The translations under genes and the position numbers were made by a program. DNA of 64,000 nt from Ilumatobacteraceae bacterium (GTDB lineage Bacteria > Actinomycetota > Acidimicrobiia > Acidimicrobiales > Ilumatobacteraceae). Shown here one piece after another: positions 25,609 through 34,729 of this stretch. The stretch's first letter is position 1, and every line of letters begins with the position of its first letter. Location: NCBI GenBank assembly GCA_018401375.1, contig JAGYKR010000001.1, positions 186,001 through 250,000 on the forward strand. Direction: 5' to 3'. The notes under the pieces are model-generated. The model saw only the letters and a program-made list of their open reading frames with translations, did not search any database and had not been told where the DNA came from.

Positions 25609-26445
25609 ATGAGCCTGCGGGTCATGACCTGGAATTTGTGGTGGCAGTTTGGAGATCACCGTCGGCGCGAGGAGGCGATCTGTCAGGTGATCGCCGAACA
25701 GGACCCCGATGTGGTGTTTTTGCAGGAGGTGTGGGTCCGGCGCGATTCCCACCAATGCGAAATCCTCGCCGAACGACTCGGAATGCACTGGGTGGCTAAC
25801 GATCCGGTGTTTTGGAAAGACGCCGCCTTTGCGAACGCGATCTTGTCAAGGTGGCCACTGGAGCGGATTCTGGATGAACGCTTGCCAGGGGCTGATGGCA
25901 CCCTCAGCCACCGCCGGATGGTGATGGCTGAGGTGCAGACACCATGGGGCCCATGGCCGGCGGTGTCCACGCACCTCGAGCACCGTTTTGATCACAGCGC
26001 TACCCGGTCGGCTCAGATCGCCGCTGTGCTGACAGCGGTGGCAGCGCATCGAGCCGGAGCCGGGGGTGCCACCGAGGACTTGCCTGCAGTGGTCGGAGCG
26101 GATCTGAACGCGGTCCCTGATTCCGATGAGATCCGGATGATGACCGGTCGATCACCGGCCCCAGTCCCGGGCATCGTGATGTCTGATGTGTGGGAACAGG
26201 TGGGTGATGGGTCGGGTCTCACCTGGCGCCGCGAGAACCCCCATGCGGCGATTTCGGCGTGGCCGGATCGTCGGATCGACTACTTGCTGGTGGCTTGGCC
26301 ACGACCCAAACCGGTGGGCAATCCGATCTCGGCCCATCTCGTAGCCGACGGCGCAGTGACCATCGGGGGTGAGGAGGTCTGGGCCAGCGATCATGCTGGG
26401 GTGGTGGCGGATCTGATCACTCCGGACGAACTGATCGCCGACTAG
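25609..26445 (+). CDS. Endonuclease/exonuclease/phosphatase family protein
   Basis: This is a 278-aa metal-dependent phosphodiesterase or phosphatase of the EEP fold. Motifs in order are MTWNLWW, FLQEVW (metal Glu), STHLEH, GADLNAVPDSDE, DYLLV and ASDHAGV (catalytic Asp-His). No signal peptide is present, so it is probably cytosolic. The substrate (DNA, lipid or small phosphoester) cannot be told. I chose ATG 25609, 4 nt after the BtuF-like stop. A longer frame would begin inside that gene. Confidence 0.87.
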   Translation: MSLRVMTWNLWWQFGDHRRREEAICQVIAEQDPDVVFLQEVWVRRDSHQCEILAERLGMHWVANDPVFWKDAAFANAILSRWPLERILDERLPGADGTLSHRRMVMAEVQTPWGPWPAVSTHLEHRFDHSATRSAQIAAVLTAVAAHRAGAGGATEDLPAVVGADLNAVPDSDEIRMMTGRSPAPVPGIVMSDVWEQVGDGSGLTWRRENPHAAISAWPDRRIDYLLVAWPRPKPVGNPISAHLVADGAVTIGGEEVWASDHAGVVADLITPDELIAD

Positions 26446-26488
26446 CTCTAGAGGCAGCGCTCAGAAGGTAGTGAACATTAGGTGAGGC

Positions 26489-27082
26489 TCAGTCGGTGAC
26501 GAACCGGATCGGTACCGCCGGGCGTTCGGGCGCAGCCACAGTTCCGGTGGGCCACCCGAGGTAGATCACAGCCACAATCTCGGTTCCGGGGCTGAACCCG
26601 CATAACTCTCGGGTGGCCTCACCTCTGGCTACGGGTGCGGTACTCCAAAATGAGGCCAAACCGGTGGCGGCGGCCCCGAGCAGCAGATTCTGGACGCCAG
26701 CAGCGACGGCGTCACGGTTTTCGGCTTGGAACAATGGGTCCTGATGCGCAGCGCTCCCCACCGCAAGGACCACCGGTGCCCGCACATACTTGGTGCGAGT
26801 CTTAATGGCCTTGGCTTCATCACCGATGCCGTGAGTGGTCAGATCGGCTGCTCCGGCCTCGCCGAGACGCCGACGCCCCTCACCGGTGAACACGGCCACC
26901 TGCCACGGCCACGTCCGCTTGTGGTTGGGCGCCCACGAGATCAGTTCACACAGGGCTGTCACGAGATCAGACGGCACCTCCGCTGCCGGATCCATCAACA
27001 GATGGGTCCGCCGGGAGCGAACCAGTTCGGCGAACGCCTGCAGGTCCCCTTCAGGTCCCGTGGAAGAGTCTGTGGGCTGCAT
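26489..27082 (-). CDS. Nitroreductase family protein
   Basis: This is a 197-aa FMN-dependent oxidoreductase of the nitroreductase fold. It has the N-terminal RSRRTHLL segment (the Arg-Arg contacts FMN phosphate), WAPNHKRTWPW, and NLLLGAAATGLASFWSTAP. The substrate is unknown. The ATG at 27082 is preferred over a longer frame to 27145, which would overlap dapD. It is the last gene of a possible lysS-dapD-nitroreductase operon and converges on the EEP gene with 43 bp between them. Confidence 0.85.
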   Translation of the reverse strand: MQPTDSSTGPEGDLQAFAELVRSRRTHLLMDPAAEVPSDLVTALCELISWAPNHKRTWPWQVAVFTGEGRRRLGEAGAADLTTHGIGDEAKAIKTRTKYVRAPVVLAVGSAAHQDPLFQAENRDAVAAGVQNLLLGAAATGLASFWSTAPVARGEATRELCGFSPGTEIVAVIYLGWPTGTVAAPERPAVPIRFVTD

Positions 27083-27108
27083 AGGTCTGTGGGGAATCAC
27101 GACGGGCA

Positions 27109-28047
27109 CTAGTTGGCGTGGAGGGCTTCGTTGAGACCGCCCCACGACCCGCTGCGTTGGCGAGCCATGATCGCCCCGGTCTGCCCATGACGAATGAACG
27201 TCATGTTGGAGATACCGCTGAGGTCGCGGGCTTTGACCACTCCGCCATCGGGTAGTTGGACCATGGTGCCGGCGGTGACGTAGAGCCCTGCTTCCACCAC
27301 GCAGTCATCGCCAAGGCTGATTCCGACTCCCGAGTTCGCTCCGAGCAGACACCGTTCTCCGAGGGTGATTTGTTCGGTGCCACCCCCGGACAGAGTGCCC
27401 ATAATCGAGGCCCCGCCGCCGATGTCCGTGTTCGCGCCCACCACCACACCAGCGGAGATCCGGCCCTCCACCATCGATGCTCCGAGTGTGCCTGCGTTGA
27501 AGTTCACAAAGCCCTCGTGCATCACGGTGGTTCCTTCGGCAAGGTGCGCGCCGAGCCGGACCCGGTCGGCATCAGCGATCCGGACGCCAGAAGGCACCAC
27601 GTAGTCGGTCATCCGCGGAAACTTGTCCACGCCGTGCACGCTCAGCATCTCACCGGCCTGTCGGGCTCGGAGGCGCACCGTGTCCACCTGATCGATGGCT
27701 ACCGGACCGATGTTGGACCAGGCCACGTTCTCCAGCAGTCCGAAGGCGCCGTCAAGATTTACCTGACGCGGTGGGCTCAACCGGTGGGAGAGCAGATGCA
27801 GTCGCAGATAGACATCGGTTGCGGATCCGGGGGCGGTATCCACATCCACAGTCAGGCGTACCGGCCGGATGATCACGCCGCGCCGGTCATCGCGGGTGTC
27901 GCGCATGCCGACCGGATCGGGCTGATCGGTGGTCCCGGGTGGGACCTCGCCGTAGTCGCCCCATCCAACACGGGCAAACCAGGTGTCGAGCACCCGTCCG
28001 TCAGCGGTTTCGGTTGCGAGGCCTACGCCCCAGGCAGTTCGGCTCAT
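27109..28047 (-). CDS. dapD: Tetrahydrodipicolinate N-succinyltransferase
   Basis: DapD succinylates tetrahydrodipicolinate in the lysine and meso-diaminopimelate pathway. The 312-aa length and sequence match the actinobacterial type. Residues about 140-260 form a left-handed beta helix of hexapeptide repeats (for example VRLGAHLAEGTTVMHEG and GRISAGVVVGANTDIGGG). LGANSGVGISLGDDC lies near the CoA site. The ATG start overlaps the lysS stop by 4 nt. A lysine-biosynthesis gene next to lysyl-tRNA synthetase is a logical pairing. Confidence 0.94.
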   Translation of the reverse strand: MSRTAWGVGLATETADGRVLDTWFARVGWGDYGEVPPGTTDQPDPVGMRDTRDDRRGVIIRPVRLTVDVDTAPGSATDVYLRLHLLSHRLSPPRQVNLDGAFGLLENVAWSNIGPVAIDQVDTVRLRARQAGEMLSVHGVDKFPRMTDYVVPSGVRIADADRVRLGAHLAEGTTVMHEGFVNFNAGTLGASMVEGRISAGVVVGANTDIGGGASIMGTLSGGGTEQITLGERCLLGANSGVGISLGDDCVVEAGLYVTAGTMVQLPDGGVVKARDLSGISNMTFIRHGQTGAIMARQRSGSWGGLNEALHAN

Positions 28048-29579
28048 GAGTCAATGACCTCCGGTCTCAGTGTCGGGAACAAGATGACTTCTCTGATCGT
28101 GTCTACCCCGGCCAGCAACATCGCCAAGCGATCCATGCCGATACCGAGCCCGCCGGTGGGCGGCATGCCGTATTCGAGGGCGCGGATGTAATCCTCATCC
28201 ACGCTGCCGCGCTCGGCATCGCCGGCCTCTTTGGCGGCTTGCTCGAGTTCGAAGCGCAGTCGCTGTTCCACCGGGTCGTTGAGCTCCGAGTAGCCGTTGG
28301 CGAGTTCGCGACCGTCCACAAACAGCTCGAATCGCTCCGTCAGCAGGGGATCGTTGCGATCTGCCCGAGCGAGGGGTGAAATCTCCACCGGATGTCCGGT
28401 GACAAAGGTTGGCCGGATCAGGTGAGCTTCTGTGGTGGCTTCAAACAGTTCTTCCACCAGTTTGCCCGGACCCCATTTGGGGTCCCAGCGCACTTCGATG
28501 GAATCGGCGAGGCTGCGCAGCCTGTCCACTGGCACCGAGGGATGAACTTCGGTGCCGAGAGCCTCTGAGGCGAGGTCCACCATGCGTTGTCGTGGCCATG
28601 GGTCGGCGAGATCCACGGTCTGACCGGAGATCTCGAGCACCGTGGTACCCAACGCATCCCGGGCGGCGTTAGCGACGAGTTCCTCGGTGATCGCCATCAC
28701 ATCGTTCATGTCACCGAAGGCTTGGTAGAGCTCCATCATCGTGAACTCGGGGTTATGGCGCGTGGAGATGCCTTCATTGCGAAAGATCCGGCCGATCTCA
28801 TAGACCCGTTCCATCCCACCGACGATCAGTCGTTTGAGATGCAGTTCTAGGGCGATGCGCAAATAGAGCTGCATATCGAGGGTGTTGTGATGGGTGATGA
28901 AGGGTCGGGCCATCGCCCCACCGGCCTCGGTGTGAAGCACCGGGGTCTCTACTTCGATGAATCCTTTGGCATCGAGGGTCCGGCGGAAACTGGAGATCAT
29001 CGCATGACGGATCTCAAAGGTGCGCCGGGCCTCCGCATTGACGATCAAGTCTGCGTAGCGCTGACGGAACCGGGTGTCGGTGTCAGATAAGCCATGCCAT
29101 TTGTCCGGCATTGGGCGCACCGCTTTGGCTAGCAGTTCGATCCGGTCCACCTTGACCGAGAGCTCGCCGGTGCGGGTGGTCATCACGAGGCCTTCGGCCC
29201 CCACCCAGTCTCCGAGGTCCAGGTTTTTGACGGCTGCGAAACCGTCCTCGCCGATTACCGCTTTGGAAATGAAGAGTTGAATCTCCTCACTGCGGTCCCG
29301 CATCTGGGCGAATACCAGCTTGCCGGTGTCGCGACGCAACATGATCCGGCCGGCCACCTGCACCCTTTCGGTGGTCTCGGTACCCGGCTCGAGTGCCCCG
29401 GAGGAGGCCCTGATCTCGGACAAAGTGTGGGAGCGGTCGAATCGATAGGGATAAGGCTGTACCCCGTCGGCGCGCATCTCTTCCACTAGGCCCAGACGGC
29501 GGGCCCGCTCAGCGATCAGCCCGCTGCCCGTGGTGGCCTGATCGGTGGAGTCGGGCTCAGGTGATGTGATCTCGTTCAC
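28044..29579 (-). CDS. lysS: Lysyl-tRNA synthetase (class II)
   Basis: LysS charges tRNA-Lys. The 511-aa protein has an N-terminal OB-fold anticodon-binding domain (about 80-165) and a class II catalytic core. Motif 2 is around GRIFRNEG followed by TRHNPEF, and motif 3 is GLGIGMDRLAMLL. A 20-residue acidic N-terminal extension precedes the core. The GTG start lies 9 nt after a TACCTT box (29594-29589 on this strand). It is divergent from the LpdA-like gene. Confidence 0.96.
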   Translation of the reverse strand: MNEITSPEPDSTDQATTGSGLIAERARRLGLVEEMRADGVQPYPYRFDRSHTLSEIRASSGALEPGTETTERVQVAGRIMLRRDTGKLVFAQMRDRSEEIQLFISKAVIGEDGFAAVKNLDLGDWVGAEGLVMTTRTGELSVKVDRIELLAKAVRPMPDKWHGLSDTDTRFRQRYADLIVNAEARRTFEIRHAMISSFRRTLDAKGFIEVETPVLHTEAGGAMARPFITHHNTLDMQLYLRIALELHLKRLIVGGMERVYEIGRIFRNEGISTRHNPEFTMMELYQAFGDMNDVMAITEELVANAARDALGTTVLEISGQTVDLADPWPRQRMVDLASEALGTEVHPSVPVDRLRSLADSIEVRWDPKWGPGKLVEELFEATTEAHLIRPTFVTGHPVEISPLARADRNDPLLTERFELFVDGRELANGYSELNDPVEQRLRFELEQAAKEAGDAERGSVDEDYIRALEYGMPPTGGLGIGMDRLAMLLAGVDTIREVILFPTLRPEVIDS

Positions 29580-29660
29580 GAATCATCGAAGGTAGTCGCT
29601 CGGCGCCCTAACCCCACGGTGAACGGTCATGATTCACCGGCGCAGCGCTGTGATCACCCG

Positions 29661-29666
29661 TAGTCT
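29661..29666 (+). promoter_or_regulatory. Putative -10 box of a leaderless promoter for the LpdA-like gene
   Basis: TAGTCT is followed by 6 nt (GGAAGC) and GTG 29673. The hexamer and spacing are the same as at the MoeZ-like gene. Confidence 0.55.
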
Positions 29667-29672
29667 GGAAGC

Positions 29673-31049
29673 GTGACATTGAGATTTCTCATCATCGGTG
29701 GTGGCCCGGCGGGAAACGTGGCCGCCACGCATGCAGCCCGCCTCGGCGCCGAGGTCACCGTCATCGAACGCGATGTGATCGGCGGAGCGGCGCACCTGTG
29801 GGACTGCATCCCCTCCAAGACCATGATCGCCACCGGTGCGGCCATCAGTTTCGCTCACCGCATCGAGGGGATGGGTCTCGTTCAAGCGGAGCCGGAGGTG
29901 GACGTTGCCTCGCTCACCGATCGGATCGAGGGCATCAAGAACCACATGCGCGACGACACCACGCAGTTATTAACGAGCCAAGGGGTGCGTTTGGTTCACG
30001 GGACGGCCACGTTTGAGAGCGCCCACACGGTCGCAGTGGAGACCCGGTCAGGGACCGAACTGATCGAGTTCGATGCCTGCCTGGTCGCAACCGGTTCTCG
30101 GCCCCGCATCCCAGATTGGTGCCATCCCGACGGCGAGCGGATCCTGACCACCCGCGACTGCTATCCGCCCAAGGTGTTTCCCGAGAGTGTCACCGTGGTC
30201 GGCTCTGGAGTGACGGGCGTGGAGTTCGTCCACATGTTCTCCTCCTTCGGCGCAAAGGTCACTTTGGTGGTGTCACGCCAGCAGGTGCTGCCTGGCAAAG
30301 ACCCGGAGGTGGCAGCGGTCCTCGAAGAAGATTTCTTGCAGCGTGGTGTCAAGTTGCTGATGGGAGCCCGGGCTGAATCCATCGAACGCGAGACGAACGA
30401 GGACGGTGTCGAGCAGGTCGTGGTGCGCTGCGATGACGGCCGTGTGGTCCGTAGTTCTCACGCGGTGCTTGCGATCGGCTCGGTACCTAACACTGATGGT
30501 CTGAATCTTGAAGCCGCCGGGGTGCTCGTGGATCGTGGTGGGTATGTGCCAATCAATCATCACTGCGTGACCTCTCAGCCGCACATCTACGCCGCTGGGG
30601 ACATCTCCGGCAAACTGCCCTTGTCTTCGGTTGCCTCTATGCAGGGGCGCAAGGTGGCCGAACATGTGATGGGTCTGCACACCCGGGACCATCGCCACCT
30701 CGATTACGACAAGGCCGCCTCCGCCATCTTCACCGAACCTGAGATCGCAGACGTCGGTCTGGCAGAGGCGGATGCCTTCGCTACCGGCCGTAAAATCCGG
30801 GTGACGAAGGTTCCATTCTCGGCAACGCCAAAAGCCCTCATCAATCACGACTCGCGCGGCTTTGTGAAGATCATCTCTGACCCCGCCACCGGCGTGGTCC
30901 TCGGTGGCTCCATCGTTGGGCGCCACGCAGCCGAGTTGATCTCGGTGATCGCGCTGGCGGTGACCGCCAATCTCAAGGTGACCGACATCGCTGAGAGTTT
31001 GTTGGTTCACCCGGCCCTGTCAGAGGCGCTCGCAGAAGCGTCTGACTGA
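29673..31049 (+). CDS. LpdA-type flavoprotein NAD(P)H quinone reductase (disulfide-reductase fold, no redox disulfide)
   Basis: This 458-aa FAD protein has the pyridine-nucleotide disulfide oxidoreductase fold. FAD site: GGGPAGN; NAD(P) site: VVGSGVTGVEF; second FAD motif: IYAAGDISG. The usual CxxxxC redox pair is incomplete: the segment is GGAAHLWDCIPSKT, with Ala40 in place of the first Cys and only Cys45 kept. The same pattern (GGAAVLDDC) occurs in Mycobacterium tuberculosis LpdA (Rv3303c), a quinone reductase rather than a lipoamide dehydrogenase. The C-terminal interface domain also lacks the His-Glu pair expected of lipoamide dehydrogenases. GTG start; leaderless promoter. Confidence 0.88.
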   Translation: MTLRFLIIGGGPAGNVAATHAARLGAEVTVIERDVIGGAAHLWDCIPSKTMIATGAAISFAHRIEGMGLVQAEPEVDVASLTDRIEGIKNHMRDDTTQLLTSQGVRLVHGTATFESAHTVAVETRSGTELIEFDACLVATGSRPRIPDWCHPDGERILTTRDCYPPKVFPESVTVVGSGVTGVEFVHMFSSFGAKVTLVVSRQQVLPGKDPEVAAVLEEDFLQRGVKLLMGARAESIERETNEDGVEQVVVRCDDGRVVRSSHAVLAIGSVPNTDGLNLEAAGVLVDRGGYVPINHHCVTSQPHIYAAGDISGKLPLSSVASMQGRKVAEHVMGLHTRDHRHLDYDKAASAIFTEPEIADVGLAEADAFATGRKIRVTKVPFSATPKALINHDSRGFVKIISDPATGVVLGGSIVGRHAAELISVIALAVTANLKVTDIAESLLVHPALSEALAEASD

Positions 31050-31100
31050 AGGGCCGGGTAGATCCCGAACTACTCGATGATGGCGGCTCGGTGGAGGGGG

Positions 31101-32870
31101 TTACTCGATGACCGCGACCACGTCGCCGCCGCCGACGGTAACGCCGGCCTCCACGCGGATCTCGGTGATGACGCCGGCCTTCTCGGCGGCGATCTGATTT
31201 TCCATCTTCATCGCTTCGAGGACGACCACGCCTTGACCCACCTCTACGGTGTCACCCACGGCCACGAGCACCTTGACGATGGTGCCCTGCATGGGGACGG
31301 TCACGTTGCCGCTGCCGAGCGGTCCGGCTCCGCCCGACCCACCGGCGGCCCGCTTGGCCTTCTTTGGTGCTGAGCCACCAGAGGCAACCATCATCGGGGA
31401 TTCGGGTACCCACATCGACACATCGAACCGCTTGCCATTGACCTCGACAGTGGTGGAACGCTTCACCAGTGGCTCGGCGCCCTCCAGCGTGGGTGCGGGG
31501 GCCGCAGCCTTGGGGAGTTGGGAAAGATCGAGATTCTGCTCTACCCACTTGGTGGAGTGTGTCATCGCAGAGAAATCGGGATGCTCAAGGATTGCGATGT
31601 CAGCGGGAATGGTGGTGGCCACACCCTCAACGACCATCTCGCGTAGGCAGCGCAAGGCACGGGCGATAGCGGTGTCACGGTCCTTGCCCCACACGACCAG
31701 CTTTCCGACGAGGTTGTCGTAAAACTGGCTGATCTCATCGCCGGACTCGTAACCCGAGTCAAAGCGCACGCCAAACCCATCCGGGGCGACGAGCTTGGTG
31801 ATTGGACCGGGGGAGGGCAAGAACTTGCCATCGGTCGGATCCTCTGCGTTGATGCGCACCTCGATCGAGTGGCCGCGGCGAGCCGCCAGCACCTCTTCTT
31901 GGGTCATGGGGAGCTTCTCGCCAGCGGCGATCCGGATCTGCCATTCCACGAGGTCGATACCGGTGATCATCTCGGTTACCGGATGCTCCACCTGCAATCG
32001 GGTATTCATCTCAAGGAAGAAGAAGTCCCCGTCCTGATAGATGAACTCCACGGTGCCGGCATTGAAGTAGCCGACGGCCTTGGCGGCTTTGACGGCGGCC
32101 TCACCCATGGCCTCTTCCACCCCGGCGGGCAGGCCGTGGGCGGGAGCTTCCTCGATCAGTTTTTGGTGGCGACGCTGTGCGGAACAGTCACGGGTGGATA
32201 CCCAGATCACATTTCCGTGATGGTCACCGACCACTTGAACTTCTACGTGGCGGGGCCAGGTCAGGTAACGCTCCACGTACACCTCGTCGCGGCCGAAGAA
32301 GTTCTTCGACTCGCGCTGGGCCGAGGCCATTGCGTCCTCCACCTCATCGGCGGATTGCACCACCTTCATACCGCGACCGCCACCGCCGAAGGCAGCCTTA
32401 ATCGCGATCGGCCAGCCATTGGCTTCACCAAAGGCACGGATTTCTTCGGGGCCCTTGGCGAACTCGGTGGTCCCGGGCACGATCGGCGCACCACCGCGCT
32501 GGGCGGCGATGCGGCTCGAGACCTTGTCGCCCATCTCCACAATCGCAGCAGGGGGCGGGCCGATGAAGGTCACCCCCATCTCGGTGATCGCTTGCGCGAA
32601 GTCGGCGTTCTCGGAGAAGAAGCCGTAGCCGGGATGCACTGCGTCGGCGCCGCTGTCGCGGATTGCCGCCAAGATGGCATCGGTGTTGATGTAACTCTCG
32701 GTGACGGTCTGTCCACCCAACGCATAGGCCTCATCGGCTAGGCGCACATGGAGCGCATTGCGATCCAGTTCGGAGTAGACGGCAACGGTCGGGATGCCGA
32801 GTTCACGGGCGGCGCGGATCACTCTGACAGCGATCTCACCGCGGTTGGCGATCAGAATCTTTTTGAGCAC
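31101..32870 (-). CDS. Acyl-CoA carboxylase alpha subunit (biotin carboxylase + biotin carrier)
   Basis: This 589-aa protein carboxylates biotin for acetyl- or propionyl-CoA carboxylation. The biotin carboxylase domain (about 1-450) begins VLKKILIANRGEIAVRV and has the ATP-grasp loop GGGGRGM and EMNTRLQVEHPVTE. After a linker and an Ala/Gly/Lys-rich hinge, the C-terminal carrier domain has EAMKMEN with the biotinylated Lys near residue 555. The beta (carboxyltransferase) subunit is not in this window. I chose GTG 32870, which is 7 nt after a TACATT box. Longer frames would run into the divergent birA gene. The biotin ligase for its carrier domain is encoded 19 bp away on the other strand. Confidence 0.93.
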   Translation of the reverse strand: MLKKILIANRGEIAVRVIRAARELGIPTVAVYSELDRNALHVRLADEAYALGGQTVTESYINTDAILAAIRDSGADAVHPGYGFFSENADFAQAITEMGVTFIGPPPAAIVEMGDKVSSRIAAQRGGAPIVPGTTEFAKGPEEIRAFGEANGWPIAIKAAFGGGGRGMKVVQSADEVEDAMASAQRESKNFFGRDEVYVERYLTWPRHVEVQVVGDHHGNVIWVSTRDCSAQRRHQKLIEEAPAHGLPAGVEEAMGEAAVKAAKAVGYFNAGTVEFIYQDGDFFFLEMNTRLQVEHPVTEMITGIDLVEWQIRIAAGEKLPMTQEEVLAARRGHSIEVRINAEDPTDGKFLPSPGPITKLVAPDGFGVRFDSGYESGDEISQFYDNLVGKLVVWGKDRDTAIARALRCLREMVVEGVATTIPADIAILEHPDFSAMTHSTKWVEQNLDLSQLPKAAAPAPTLEGAEPLVKRSTTVEVNGKRFDVSMWVPESPMMVASGGSAPKKAKRAAGGSGGAGPLGSGNVTVPMQGTIVKVLVAVGDTVEVGQGVVVLEAMKMENQIAAEKAGVITEIRVEAGVTVGGGDVVAVIE

Positions 32871-32877
32871 GGATGAC

Positions 32878-32883
32878 AATGTA
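32878..32883 (-). promoter_or_regulatory. Putative -10 box of a leaderless promoter for the carboxylase gene
   Basis: TACATT on the minus strand is followed by 7 nt and GTG 32870. It lies within the 19-bp space between the two divergent start codons, so the carboxylase and birA control regions must overlap. Confidence 0.55.
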
Positions 32884-32889
32884 GGTCCC

Positions 32890-33648
32890 ATGACCCCTTC
32901 CGCACAGATCTGGCCGAACGAACCTGATGGAGGATGGCCTAAAAACTGGCATGTGGAAGTGGTCGATGAGACCACGAGCACCAATGCGGACTTGCTTTCC
33001 GGCAAAAATTCGCAGGTCCATCGCTCGGTGCTGATGGCGCGTCATCAGACTGCTGGTCGCGGCAGATTGAACCGGGTGTGGGAGGCGCCGCCTGGGGCGA
33101 ACCTTTTGTTTTCCATCCTTTTCACCGACATTCCGGCGGTCCCTGTGGAACTGACCCATCGGGTTGGGTTGGCGGCGATGATTGCGAGCGAGCGCATCGC
33201 TGGGGTTGTGGCCCGGCTCAAATGGCCGAACGATCTGCTAGTGGGGGAGGCCAAACTTGCGGGCATCCTCGCCCAGCGATCGGGGGAGGCCGTGGTGGTG
33301 GGAACCGGGATCAATGTCGGGTGGGCCCCAGACGGTGCGGCCCGCCTCGGTGATCATGTCTCGACGGTAGAAGTCTTAGCCGAGGTGCTCAGGGCCTATG
33401 ACGAACTCCCCGCAGATATCGGGCCGATGTACCGGGAACATCTGGGCACCCTCGGGCAACAGGTCAGGGTTGAAACACATGCGGCGGAGATTTCTGGGAT
33501 CGCGCTCGATGTCAGTCCGGAGGGTCAACTGCTGGTACTCGATGCCTGCGGAATCACTCATCGCTGCGATGTCGGCGATGTCGTCCATCTGCGCCCACGC
33601 AGTGGAGATACGAGCGAGTGCCGCTCTGACGCAGATCACCCCGAGTAG
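32890..33648 (+). CDS. birA: Biotin-[acetyl-CoA-carboxylase] ligase
   Basis: BirA attaches biotin to the carrier lysine of biotin enzymes. The 252-aa protein has TTSTNAD, the biotinyl-AMP loop GRGRLNRVW (GRGRxxxxW), KWPNDLL and KLAGIL with the catalytic lysine, plus a C-terminal SH3-like domain (about 205-250). The N-terminal helix-turn-helix of E. coli BirA is missing, so it should not act as a repressor by itself. It is divergent from the carboxylase alpha gene. The ATG at 32890 is 9 nt after a GACAAT hexamer. Confidence 0.92.
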   Translation: MTPSAQIWPNEPDGGWPKNWHVEVVDETTSTNADLLSGKNSQVHRSVLMARHQTAGRGRLNRVWEAPPGANLLFSILFTDIPAVPVELTHRVGLAAMIASERIAGVVARLKWPNDLLVGEAKLAGILAQRSGEAVVVGTGINVGWAPDGAARLGDHVSTVEVLAEVLRAYDELPADIGPMYREHLGTLGQQVRVETHAAEISGIALDVSPEGQLLVLDACGITHRCDVGDVVHLRPRSGDTSECRSDADHPE

Positions 33649-33651
33649 ATT
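33646..33651 (+). promoter_or_regulatory. Putative -10 box of a leaderless promoter for the LCP gene
   Basis: TAGATT is followed by 7 nt and ATG 33659. The box overlaps the stop codon of birA. Confidence 0.5.
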
Positions 33652-33658
33652 CGGCCGC

Positions 33659-34699
33659 ATGGCCACCGATCAGGAATCGAGTGCCGGCCAGGTTTCACGA
33701 CAGGCTTTGCGTGGTCGTCGCTCGGGCCCGTTCAGCGCGATTGTGTCGGTGATGGTGGTGGTAGCGGTCTCGGGCACGTTCGGGTTGATTCGTGCCGCGG
33801 AGGCCCGTTCTGACTCCATCGAGCGGGTGGAGGGATTGAGCGAGTCGCTCACTGATATGGATCTTGATGCGAGATCTTTGAACTATCTGCTCGTCGGATC
33901 CGACAGCCGTGAAGGGGTGGCGGGCAGTGAAATCGATCTCCCTGAAGTCGGGACCACTACCGACGTCCAAGGCCAACGGGCCGATGTGATCATGATCTTG
34001 CGCCGTGAGGCTGACGGAGGTTTGGCCCTCACCAGCCTGCCGCGGGATTTGTGGGTGCCGATCGCGGGAACCGGTGGCAGCGATCGCATTAACGCGGCCT
34101 ATGGAGCAGGACCGGAACGTCTGGTGCGCACCATCACCGCAGCCCTTGGGATCCCGATCCACCATTATTTGGAGGTGGACTTCGTGGGATTTACCCGGAT
34201 CATCGATGCCACTGGCGGGGTACCGATGTGTTTTGACTTCGCTACCCGTGACCGGATGAGTGGCTTCAACGTCCAGCCCGGATGTCAGAACTTGTCAGGA
34301 GTTCAGGCGCTGGCCTTTGCCCGCAGCCGTTCGTATGAAGAGTTTCGCGATGGTCGCTGGCAGATGGATCCAACTGCTGATATCGGGCGGATCCGCCGTC
34401 AACAGTTGTTTATGCGCGCTGCGATCAATGGGGCTCTGGTCTCGTTTCGTGATTCCCCGCTCAGTTCGGGATCGTTGATCGATTCGGTGCTCGCCTCACT
34501 CAAGATTGATGAAGGGCTCGATCCTTACCAAGCTGCCAACTCGCTGCGTCGTGCAGCCCAAGAGGATTTGGTGACCTTGACCTTGGCCACGAGACCGGAA
34601 CGGATCGATGGTAAGTCGGTGCTCAGTCTGGAACCTGCTGCCGTTGCGGTTCTTGACTACTTCGCCGGTAAAGGTCCGATACCTGTTCCCGATGAGTGA
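33659..34699 (+). CDS. LytR-CpsA-Psr (LCP) family cell-wall glycan ligase
   Basis: LCP enzymes transfer lipid-linked glycans onto peptidoglycan outside the membrane. The 346-aa protein has a cytoplasmic N-terminus, one transmembrane helix (about 26-45) and an extracellular LCP domain. Visible are LLVGSDSREG, QRADVIMIL, TSLPRDLWVPI (catalytic Arg region), and the long FARSRSYEEF-to-RIRRQQ segment that binds the pyrophosphate lipid. No LytR C-terminal extension is present. It heads the glycan cluster and is followed by the dTDP-rhamnose genes, so it probably attaches the rhamnose-containing glycan. I chose ATG 33659; a longer frame to 33398 is antisense-like overlap with birA. Confidence 0.92.
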   Translation: MATDQESSAGQVSRQALRGRRSGPFSAIVSVMVVVAVSGTFGLIRAAEARSDSIERVEGLSESLTDMDLDARSLNYLLVGSDSREGVAGSEIDLPEVGTTTDVQGQRADVIMILRREADGGLALTSLPRDLWVPIAGTGGSDRINAAYGAGPERLVRTITAALGIPIHHYLEVDFVGFTRIIDATGGVPMCFDFATRDRMSGFNVQPGCQNLSGVQALAFARSRSYEEFRDGRWQMDPTADIGRIRRQQLFMRAAINGALVSFRDSPLSSGSLIDSVLASLKIDEGLDPYQAANSLRRAAQEDLVTLTLATRPERIDGKSVLSLEPAAVAVLDYFAGKGPIPVPDE

Positions 34700-34729
34700 G
34701 CTGGTCTGGCCAATTATGCTGGCGACCAG

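Noticed and set aside
30273-31010. 245-aa minus-strand open frame opposite the LpdA-like gene
   Set aside because: The plus-strand flavoprotein has all its motifs; the antisense frame shows none.
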